Assembly (NCBI GenBank): GCA_017303835.1
Contig: JAFLBI010000001.1
Location: forward strand, 1,798,001-1,862,000
DNA length: 64,000 bases
Origin: Chitinophagales bacterium
Lineage (GTDB): Bacteria; Bacteroidota; Bacteroidia; Chitinophagales; Chitinophagaceae
Direction of reading: 5' to 3'
Shown here: positions 37,313 to 44,891 of the stretch, in pieces
How the letters are laid out: each line of letters opens with the position of its first letter
How positions within the stretch are numbered: position 1 is the stretch's first letter
Notes under the pieces: generated by a model
Database searches by the model: none
What the model was told of the DNA's origin: nothing
The model's input: only the letters and a program-made list of their open reading frames with translations
Position numbers and translations under genes: made by a program

Positions 37313-38086
37313 TTAATCCCTGCTGGCCAGACGGCTCAACAGTTTCAGAATTTCTACATACAACCAAACAATGGTTACCAGCAAACCAAACGCACCATAC
37401 CATTCCATGAACTTAGGTGCACCGGCTTCAGCACCACGCTCAATCATGTCAAAGTCCAGAATAAGGTTCAGCGCAGCAATCGCTACAACGAACAAGCTGA
37501 TACCAATGCCCAGCATACCACCATTGGTTATGCTCATGAAAGGCATGTTCACGCCAAACAGGCTAACAATCCATGTAATCAAATAAAACAGGGCAATACC
37601 CAAAGTAGCAGTCATTACCACAGCTTTGAACTTCTGCGTAGCCTGAATAACACGGAAATTATAGAGCAGGAACATCGCAATCGCTACACCAAAAGTGAGG
37701 CCTACGGCCTGCATCACGATACCGGGATACTTTTCTGCAAACATGCTATTGATCACCACAGAAATGGCACCAATAAACAAACCTTGCAGAATGCCATAAG
37801 CAGGTGCCAGATAGCCAGCCCAATTGGGTTTAAAGCTGATGATCAAACCCGTGATCAATCCGCCAATTGCACCTACAATCATCAGGGTCATAGCCGTTTG
37901 AGGCTTCTCCTGCATGTAGAGGTTCCAGGTATACGCTGCACCAGCTACCACCATCAGCATCAGAAAACCGAACTTATTGATGGTACCGCGGATGCTCATC
38001 ACACCGGCATTGTCAGCACTTGCCTGCTGTGCACGGTCAAACATTTTCTCTGTTAAAGTGGGGTTGCCCGACTTAAATAATGCCAT
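37313..38086 (-). CDS. Bax inhibitor-1/YccA family membrane protein
   Basis: This 257-residue polytopic inner-membrane protein has a soluble N-terminus (MALFKSGNPTLTEKMFDRAQ) followed by about seven transmembrane helices, matching the YccA/BI-1 group of Bacteroidota (DUF4870-free form). Known BI-1 relatives are proton/calcium leak channels or inhibitors of FtsH; which applies here is unknown. The ATG at 38086 is preferred to upstream starts because a TACATTTG -7 box lies 18 nt before it. Single gene with its own terminator. Confidence 0.88.
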   Translation of the reverse strand: MALFKSGNPTLTEKMFDRAQQASADNAGVMSIRGTINKFGFLMLMVVAGAAYTWNLYMQEKPQTAMTLMIVGAIGGLITGLIISFKPNWAGYLAPAYGILQGLFIGAISVVINSMFAEKYPGIVMQAVGLTFGVAIAMFLLYNFRVIQATQKFKAVVMTATLGIALFYLITWIVSLFGVNMPFMSITNGGMLGIGISLFVVAIAALNLILDFDMIERGAEAGAPKFMEWYGAFGLLVTIVWLYVEILKLLSRLASRD

Positions 38087-38104
38087 ACAATCGAATTTTG
38101 CACT

Positions 38105-38112
38105 CAAATGTA
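38105..38112 (-). promoter_or_regulatory. -7 box TACATTTG of the BI-1 gene
   Basis: On the minus strand TACATTTG matches TANNTTTG, 18 nt before the ATG at 38086. The rest of the 274-bp gap to korA (38087-38360) shows no gene, only AC-rich spacer with AAACCAAAAACCAAAAG runs. Confidence 0.45.
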
Positions 38113-38360
38113 AGGAAACCGAGTATTCAAAGATGTTAAAGGCGGGTCTTTGGACTTTGGATGCTGGTTTTAATGGATTGAACAATGAATTAGCACCGTT
38201 TTGCCCAATTCGAGCCCGAACAAATCGGCAAACTGCAACCCCAAACAAGCAACTATGCACCATAAACCAAAAACCAAAAGCCACCTGAGAAAAATCATCT
38301 TTTACACGGCAAAACTTATATTAAATTCGTTCGATTCTAGTACAGAAAACAGTAAGTCAC

Positions 38361-40208
38361 ATGGCCATTAAGGAAGAAGTTCTACAGAATGTCGTGATCA
38401 AGTTCGCCGGCGATAGCGGCGATGGTATGCAGTTGACAGGACAACAGTTCACCAACAATACAGCCCTCCTGGGTATTGATCTGGCTACTTTCCCCGATTT
38501 CCCCGCAGAAATTCGTGCCCCACAGGGAACATTACCCGGTGTATCGGGATTTCAGATCCATTTCTCCAGCGAAAAAGTATTTACCCCCGGTGATCTTTGC
38601 GATGTGCTGGTGGCTATGAATGCTGCTGCGCTGAAAGTAAACCTGAAAAGCCTGAAAGCAGGTGGTAAAATCATTGCCAACACCGATGGCTTTGATGGCA
38701 AGAACCTACGACTGGCCAACTACCCTGAAGGCGTAAATCCTTTGGAAGATGGCAGCCTCGATGGCTATCTGGTTACCAAGATTGATGTGACCAAACTTAC
38801 CCGCGAAGCACTAAAGGATTTTCCTGAGCTGGGCGTGAAAGAACGCGATCGTGCGAAGAACATGTTTGTTCTGGGTTTCATCTATTGGATGTACAATAGA
38901 AATCTGGACAATACCATCGACTTCCTGAAAGAGAAATTCGGTAAGAAGGATGTGATTTTGCAGAGCAATATCAAAGTATTGCAAGCCGGATATTTTTACG
39001 GCGATACGACAGAAACATTTACCACTCGTTATAAAGTTGAACGCGCCAAATTACCTCCCGGTACTTATCGTAGTATCATGGGTAACCAAGCTTTGGCTTA
39101 TGGTTTGATTGCAGCTAGCGAGAAAAGTGGCTTACCGCTATTCTTAGGAACTTATCCTATCACACCCGCTTCAGACATTCTGCACGAACTGAGTAAATAC
39201 AAGACTTTTAATATCCGCACTTTCCAGGCGGAGGATGAAATTGCCGGCGTAACATCTGCTATCGGCGCTAGCTATGGCGGTTACTTAGGTGTTACCACAA
39301 CATCTGGTCCGGGTATTGCCTTGAAGGGCGAAGCCATGGGCTTGGCGATGATGCTGGAAATTCCTTTGCTCATTATCAATATCCAGCGTGGTGGACCATC
39401 TACCGGTTTGCCTACCAAGACTGAGCAAAGTGATTTGATGCAAGCGTATTACGGCCGTAATGGTGAAGCACCCATGCCCATCGTTTCTGCATCTACCCCA
39501 AGCGATTGTTTTGATGCGGTGTATGAAGCAGTTCGCATTGCTGTGCAACACATGACACCTGTGATTTTCTTAAGTGATGGTTATATCGCCAACGGCGCCG
39601 AGCCATGGAAATTCCCTCAGTCGAAAGACTTGCAGCAAATTGAAGTGACATTCAAAAAAGCATTGGCTGAAGGCGAAGAAAAATTCCAACCCTATAAGCG
39701 TGATGAAAAACTCGCACGTCCATGGGCTATTCCTGGAACACCGGGCTTGGAACACCGCATCGGTGGTTTGGAAAAACAAGATGTAACTGGTAATGTTAGC
39801 TATGATGCAGACAACCACCAACACATGGTGAAAACACGTCAGGCTAAAGTGGACAAGATTGCTGATTATATTCCTTTGCAGACCATTGAGTGCGGACCAG
39901 AAAAAGGAAAAGTACTCGTACTCGGCTGGGGTTCTACTTTCGGTGCTATCAAGAGTGCTGTAATGGAACTGAATGCACAAGGTCATGCAGTGGCACATGC
40001 GCATCTGCGTTACCTACGTCCATTCCCTAAAAACTTAGGCGAGATCTTGAAGAACTACGATCATGTATTGGTACCTGAAATCAATAATGGTCAGCTAGTA
40101 CGCATCATACGCGATCAATACCTGGTTGATGCAAAAGCATACAATAAAATTATGGGCGTACCCATTACGAAGAGTGAGCTGGTGGATACCATCAGCAAAA
40201 TGCTGTAA
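38361..40208 (+). CDS. korA: 2-oxoacid:ferredoxin oxidoreductase, fused gamma-alpha subunit
   Basis: This 615-residue subunit has an N-terminal gamma domain (about 10-190, VVIKFAGDSGDGMQLTGQQF ... GVSGFQIHFSS) fused to an alpha domain (about 225-610, GNQALAYGLIAASEKSGLPLFLGTYPITPASDILHEL, then FQAEDEIAG and TSGPGIALKGEAMGLA). These enzymes make succinyl-CoA from 2-oxoglutarate with reduction of ferredoxin. The TPP-binding beta subunit (korB) normally follows directly, but here the next gene, after a terminator, is yjbR, so the partner must be elsewhere. Confidence 0.9.
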   Translation: MAIKEEVLQNVVIKFAGDSGDGMQLTGQQFTNNTALLGIDLATFPDFPAEIRAPQGTLPGVSGFQIHFSSEKVFTPGDLCDVLVAMNAAALKVNLKSLKAGGKIIANTDGFDGKNLRLANYPEGVNPLEDGSLDGYLVTKIDVTKLTREALKDFPELGVKERDRAKNMFVLGFIYWMYNRNLDNTIDFLKEKFGKKDVILQSNIKVLQAGYFYGDTTETFTTRYKVERAKLPPGTYRSIMGNQALAYGLIAASEKSGLPLFLGTYPITPASDILHELSKYKTFNIRTFQAEDEIAGVTSAIGASYGGYLGVTTTSGPGIALKGEAMGLAMMLEIPLLIINIQRGGPSTGLPTKTEQSDLMQAYYGRNGEAPMPIVSASTPSDCFDAVYEAVRIAVQHMTPVIFLSDGYIANGAEPWKFPQSKDLQQIEVTFKKALAEGEEKFQPYKRDEKLARPWAIPGTPGLEHRIGGLEKQDVTGNVSYDADNHQHMVKTRQAKVDKIADYIPLQTIECGPEKGKVLVLGWGSTFGAIKSAVMELNAQGHAVAHAHLRYLRPFPKNLGEILKNYDHVLVPEINNGQLVRIIRDQYLVDAKAYNKIMGVPITKSELVDTISKML

Positions 40209-40236
40209 CCCCAATAGTGAGACTCCCAATGTACAC

Positions 40237-40264
40237 GCGCAGTCAGCAATGGCTGCGCTTTTTT
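40237..40264 (+). terminator. intrinsic terminator of korA
   Basis: GCGCAGTCA-GCAA-TGGCTGCGC is a 9-bp stem (one wobble) followed by TTTTTT. It ends 14 bp before the next ATG. Confidence 0.85.
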
Positions 40265-40278
40265 GTGTAGTTTAGAAT

Positions 40279-40617
40279 ATGACCATCGACCAACTCCGAG
40301 AATATGCTTTGTCTAAGCCAGACACCGAAGAGACCCTGCCCTTTGGGCCGGATGTATTGGTGATGAAGGTTTCAGGTAAAGTGTTTTTACTGATTTCTTT
40401 GGATACAGTCCCGGTACAATTCAATGCCAAATGCGATCCTGAACGTGCCATTGAATTAAGAGAACAATATGCATCCATCCTGCCCGGCTATCACATGAAT
40501 AAGCAACATTGGAATACCATCATTCTTGATGGCAGTGTACCAATGAAACTGGTAAGAGAATTAATCGATCATTCATACGAACTGGTTGCCAAAAAGAAGA
40601 CAACAAAAAAGCGGTGA
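40279..40617 (+). CDS. MmcQ/YjbR family protein
   Basis: This 112-residue protein of the MmcQ/YjbR (CyaY-like fold) family has the sequence TIDQLREYALSKPDTEETLPFGPDVLVMKVSGKVFLLISLD, and KQHWNTIILDGSVPMKLVRELIDHSYELV at the C-terminus, as in YjbR. The biochemical role is unknown; DNA binding has been suggested for the family. The basic end KKKTTKKR is encoded by DNA that also forms the terminator of the convergent gene, whose stem includes this TGA stop. A TAGTTTAG box lies three bases before the ATG. Confidence 0.85.
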   Translation: MTIDQLREYALSKPDTEETLPFGPDVLVMKVSGKVFLLISLDTVPVQFNAKCDPERAIELREQYASILPGYHMNKQHWNTIILDGSVPMKLVRELIDHSYELVAKKKTTKKR

Positions 40618-40629
40618 AAATTTCACCGC
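40605..40629 (-). terminator. intrinsic terminator of the PNPOx-like gene, inside the yjbR coding end
   Basis: On the minus strand GCGGTGA-AATTT-TCACCGC is followed by TTTTTT. The T-tract and half the stem lie in the last codons of yjbR and include its TGA stop codon. Confidence 0.75.
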
Positions 40630-40648
40630 TTTGTATCATCAGAAAGGG

Positions 40649-41095
40649 TTAGCGTTCCCAGAGTATCTTCTTTCCTACAATTGGCGTATTGTCGGTATAC
40701 TTAATCTTGTGCACTTCTACTATCCAGATATCGCCGCGGAAAATAGTAGCTATCGGATATTTCTTTAGGTAAACAGATTTCGCTAAATCCAAAGTGCCCG
40801 AATCAGGCTGCATGAATGTGCCGGTAAACTGAATACCTTTTACCACCAGCTTGTCAATCTTATCAGGCAGGATAGTTCCTGCAACAGCTGTATTTTGCAA
40901 AGCCTGTTCAATGTGCTTGGTATCAGGATCTGATTTGAAAATAAACCAATGATGGGTTGGTTCATAAGCAAAGTACACAGAAGCGCAATAAGGTGCATCC
41001 TTAACAGATGTAGCAAAATTGAGTACACTGGCCGCATCAATGAATTTTACAATTCGCTCATCAATAGCAGGACCATCAGCAGCTGTATAAGCCAT
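40649..41095 (-). CDS. pyridoxamine 5'-phosphate oxidase-family protein
   Basis: This 148-residue split-barrel flavin-type protein starts AIDERIVKFIDAASVLNFATSVKDAPYCASVYFAYEPTHHWFIFKSDPDTKHIEQALQNTAVAGTI, the pattern of the PNPOx-like/YhbP group. It is too short for a complete PdxH, so it is probably an FMN- or haem-binding protein of unknown substrate. Single gene, convergent with yjbR. Confidence 0.75.
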   Translation of the reverse strand: MAYTAADGPAIDERIVKFIDAASVLNFATSVKDAPYCASVYFAYEPTHHWFIFKSDPDTKHIEQALQNTAVAGTILPDKIDKLVVKGIQFTGTFMQPDSGTLDLAKSVYLKKYPIATIFRGDIWIVEVHKIKYTDNTPIVGKKILWER

Positions 41096-41163
41096 AAAAC
41101 TTAGTTTAATTGATCAATATCTAAGATAGTGAAAAGCCGTGCGCAGAAAATGATATTACTCAG

Positions 41164-41811
41164 TTATTGTTTGGCTTGTTTACTGAAGTATCTGCAGGCT
41201 TGCTGTAAACCACAGGAAGCACATTTTGGCGAGCGTGCCAGACAGGTATAGCGACCATGCAGAATCAACCAATGGTGTGCTTTGTGCACCAAGTCTTCCG
41301 GAATCTCTTTGATCAGCGCTTTCTCTACCGCCAAAGGCGTAGTGGCACTTGTAGGCACCAGACCTATGCGGTGACTCACACGAAACACATGCGTATCCAC
41401 AGCCATATTGGGCTGTTGATCAATGACGCTGGTAATGACGTTTGCTGTCTTTCTACCAACACCGGGTAGTTTTACCAATTCATCCACCGTCATCGGTACT
41501 TCTCCGCCAAATTGCTCCAGCAACATATTGGCCATACCAATCAGGTGCTTGGTTTTATTATTGGGATAAGAAATGCTTTTGATGAGTGGAAACAAATCAT
41601 CAAAACTGGCTTTGGCTAATTTCTGTGGTGTAGGATATCTGCGAAAGATAGCAGGTGTGGTCATGTTCACGCGCACATCCGTACACTGTGCAGAGAGAAT
41701 GACTGCTACCAATAATTCAAAAGGATTGTCGTACAACAACTCCGTTTCCGCATTGGGTGCGTGTTGCTGGAAATAATCAATGACAAATTGATAACGTTGC
41801 TTTCTGGTCAT
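41164..41811 (-). CDS. nth: endonuclease III
   Basis: This 215-residue DNA glycosylase/AP lyase removes oxidised pyrimidines in base-excision repair. Helix-hairpin-helix LVKLPGVGRKTANVI, catalytic Lys in the preceding region (VILSAQCTDVRVN) and Asp in MAVDTHVFRVSHRIGLV are present, as is the C-terminal iron-sulphur loop C-x6-C-x2-C-x5-C (CLARSPKCASCGLQQAC). The frame extends to 41835, but the ATG at 41811 lies six bases after a TATCTTTG box and is the better start. It lies downstream of a small unknown gene. Confidence 0.95.
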   Translation of the reverse strand: MTRKQRYQFVIDYFQQHAPNAETELLYDNPFELLVAVILSAQCTDVRVNMTTPAIFRRYPTPQKLAKASFDDLFPLIKSISYPNNKTKHLIGMANMLLEQFGGEVPMTVDELVKLPGVGRKTANVITSVIDQQPNMAVDTHVFRVSHRIGLVPTSATTPLAVEKALIKEIPEDLVHKAHHWLILHGRYTCLARSPKCASCGLQQACRYFSKQAKQ

Positions 41812-41817
41812 GCTGCG

Positions 41818-41825
41818 CAAAGATA
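41818..41825 (-). promoter_or_regulatory. -7 box TATCTTTG of nth
   Basis: On the minus strand TATCTTTG matches TANNTTTG and is followed by CGCAGC and the nth ATG. Confidence 0.5.
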
Positions 41826-41835
41826 CAGCAGGCAA

Positions 41836-42078
41836 TTATCCGTGCGGCTTCTTACCCGTTTGGGCATAATCCAGTATGGCCTTGATGGATTTTTTGGAGG
41901 GACTTTTCAGCTTTAGCTTATCCAGCTGTTTGATGGTTCTTTCCAAAACCCGCATCCTGTCTTTGAGCACAATATCTTCTTCAATAGCAGCATCAATTGC
42001 TCTCGTTAATGCGGCAGCAGCGTCTTTATAGATATACAAAATCAGTTCCTCGTCCGTAAACTTTTTCATCATCTTCAT
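41836..42078 (-). CDS. small protein of unknown function
   Basis: This 80-residue, charged, probably helical protein starts MKMMKKFTDEELILYIYKDAAAALTRAI and has a Lys-rich C-terminus (KLKLKSPSKKSIKAILDYAQTGKKPHG). No family is recognised and no signal peptide or membrane segment is present. It lies between ftsB/divIC and nth on the same strand, 64 bp after the former. Three in-frame ATGs near the start leave the exact N-terminus open. Confidence 0.6.
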   Translation of the reverse strand: MKMMKKFTDEELILYIYKDAAAALTRAIDAAIEEDIVLKDRMRVLERTIKQLDKLKLKSPSKKSIKAILDYAQTGKKPHG

Positions 42079-42142
42079 CTTTTCAGGTGAGGGAATACGG
42101 ACGCAGATATAAAACGATGGCTATTGTTAGAATATTGCAGGT

Positions 42143-42442
42143 TTATTGTTTTTGGGTGGAATCTTCTATAATGTAGATGTCTTCTCCCTGTTTCTTCATG
42201 AGATAGCGTTCCCGGGCATATTTCTCCAGTGCAGCGGGATTATTTTGTAAATCTTGTAACTCCTTTCTGGCTTTCTCAATCTCCGTTTCGTAGTACTTCT
42301 TTTTAGCTTCCAGCTTTTCCAGTTTTTGGCGCTCATCGCGCTGATCGAAGTAATTGCGTTCATCGAAAAACAACATCCACACCACAAAGAATGTGATGGC
42401 CAGGAAATACTTATTGGCAATGATGGGTATGATCTTTTTCAT
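42143..42442 (-). CDS. septum formation initiator family protein (FtsB/DivIC-like)
   Basis: This 99-residue bitopic membrane protein has a short cytoplasmic start (MKKIIPIIANKY), one transmembrane helix (FLAITFFVVWMLFF), a coiled coil (about residues 30-75, EKLEAKKKYYETEIEKARKELQDL) and the conserved end ALEKYARERYLMKKQGEDIYII, as in FtsB/DivIC divisome proteins. The ATG at 42442 is preferred over the upstream frame that starts at 42517. It lies downstream of eno, a conserved pairing in bacteria, but a terminator hairpin separates them. Confidence 0.88.
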   Translation of the reverse strand: MKKIIPIIANKYFLAITFFVVWMLFFDERNYFDQRDERQKLEKLEAKKKYYETEIEKARKELQDLQNNPAALEKYARERYLMKKQGEDIYIIEDSTQKQ

Positions 42443-42478
42443 GAACAGTGGGCAAATTAGTGATTCGCCGTAAAATAA

Positions 42479-42519
42479 ACATGGTTCACAGCGGAAGGGA
42501 TATCCACCATGAACCATGT
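42479..42519 (-). terminator. hairpin/terminator between eno and ftsB/divIC
   Basis: ACATGGTTCA (42479-42488) and TGAACCATGT (42510-42519) are a perfect 10-bp inverted repeat around 21 nt; on the minus strand TTATTTTA follows. It sits just after the eno stop and before the ftsB ATG, so it may reduce read-through. Confidence 0.6.
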
Positions 42520-42540
42520 ATGAACGAAATCGGCCCTAAC

Positions 42541-43905
<1,365 letters not shown>

Positions 43906-43917
43906 TCACGGAAAGCC

Positions 43918-44823
43918 CTATGCCTGAGTAGTGAGTTGACGGAAGACTTCTTCCAAATTTAACCCGGCCGTTTGGAGGGAAGTGATGTTGAACTGCTGGG
44001 CCAATGCCAGTTCCAGCAATTCTTTGCGCAATTGATCAGGCGCATCTGTCTCAATCTGCCAGCGATGGGTATCCAGCTTATGTACATTGCGGCTATGCAC
44101 CAAACGCTGCAGCCACTCTGCTTCCAGCGCTTCAGCAAAACCTACTTGCACCACTTGTTGCTGCTGTTGTTGCAGATTGGTGAGGTAATCATCCGCAACG
44201 ATTTTGCCTTTGTTGATGATGATGATGCGGTCGCAGATCGCTTGCACTTCTTGCAGAATATGCGAAGAGAATAAGACGGTTTTATCAGCACCCTGCGTTT
44301 TGATGACCTGACGAATTTCCTGAATCTGATTGGGGTCTAATCCGGTAGTAGGCTCATCCAGAATCAATACTTCCGGCTGATGAATCAGTGCAGCGGCCAA
44401 TCCGGCTCTTTGTTTATAGCCTTTGGATAATTGTCCTAATTTTTTGTGCTGTTCTACCTGCAAACCGGTTAAAGCAATGACATCAGCGATGCGTTGTTTG
44501 GCTTGTGCCAATTGATGTACCCCTGCAATAAAAGCGAGATACTCTTTCACATACATATCGTAGTACAAGGGATTCGATTCCGGCAGATAGCCAATCTTTT
44601 TCTTGACAGCCAATGCATCCTGCACCACATCAATACCACAAACCGTTGCTGTACCAGCATCAGGTTGCAGATAGCCTGTAATCATTTTCATGGTGGTACT
44701 CTTACCTGCACCATTGGGACCCAAAAAACCAACGATCTCACCTTTTTTTAGTGAGAAGCTGATATTGTCCACTGCTTTCTGTGTACCGTAAACCTTGCTT
44801 AGCGACTGTACTGATACCGACAT
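43918..44823 (-). CDS. gldA: ABC transporter ATP-binding protein, GldA-like
   Basis: This 301-residue ATPase has Walker A GPNGAGKST (about 35-43), signature LSKGYKQRAGLAAAL, Walker B VLILDEPTTGLDP and H-loop FSSHILQE. Length and the sequence GYLPESNPLYYDMYVKEYLAFIAGVHQL match the gliding-motility ATPase GldA of Bacteroidota, which works with permeases GldF and GldG. Those are not beside it here. A run of six Gln lies near residue 190. The start is ATG at 44823, four bases after TATTTTTG. Confidence 0.8.
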   Translation of the reverse strand: MSVSVQSLSKVYGTQKAVDNISFSLKKGEIVGFLGPNGAGKSTTMKMITGYLQPDAGTATVCGIDVVQDALAVKKKIGYLPESNPLYYDMYVKEYLAFIAGVHQLAQAKQRIADVIALTGLQVEQHKKLGQLSKGYKQRAGLAAALIHQPEVLILDEPTTGLDPNQIQEIRQVIKTQGADKTVLFSSHILQEVQAICDRIIIINKGKIVADDYLTNLQQQQQQVVQVGFAEALEAEWLQRLVHSRNVHKLDTHRWQIETDAPDQLRKELLELALAQQFNITSLQTAGLNLEEVFRQLTTQA

Positions 44824-44827
44824 GCGT

Positions 44828-44835
44828 CAAAAATA
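44828..44835 (-). promoter_or_regulatory. -7 box TATTTTTG of gldA, overlapping an upstream terminator
   Basis: On the minus strand TATTTTTG matches TANNTTTG and is followed by ACGC and the gldA ATG. Its TTTTT is also the T-tract of the hairpin at 44833-44865. Confidence 0.5.
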
Positions 44836-44865
44836 GCGGAAAGCCTTGGTTTGGCTATCCGCTAT
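44829..44865 (-). terminator. intrinsic terminator of the REC-acyl-CoA synthetase gene
   Basis: On the minus strand ATAGCGGA and TCCGCTAT pair, with inner AGCC/GGCT pairs, around a small loop and are followed by TTTTT. It lies 27 bp beyond the stop codon at 44892. Confidence 0.8.
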
Positions 44866-44891
44866 ACTGTAAAAGCTTTGGTAAGAAACGA

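Noticed and set aside
37304-38056. 250-residue plus-strand open frame opposite the BI-1 gene
   Set aside because: It is rich in Gln, His and Thr with no recognisable motif and mirrors the codons of a clear membrane protein gene; a shadow frame.
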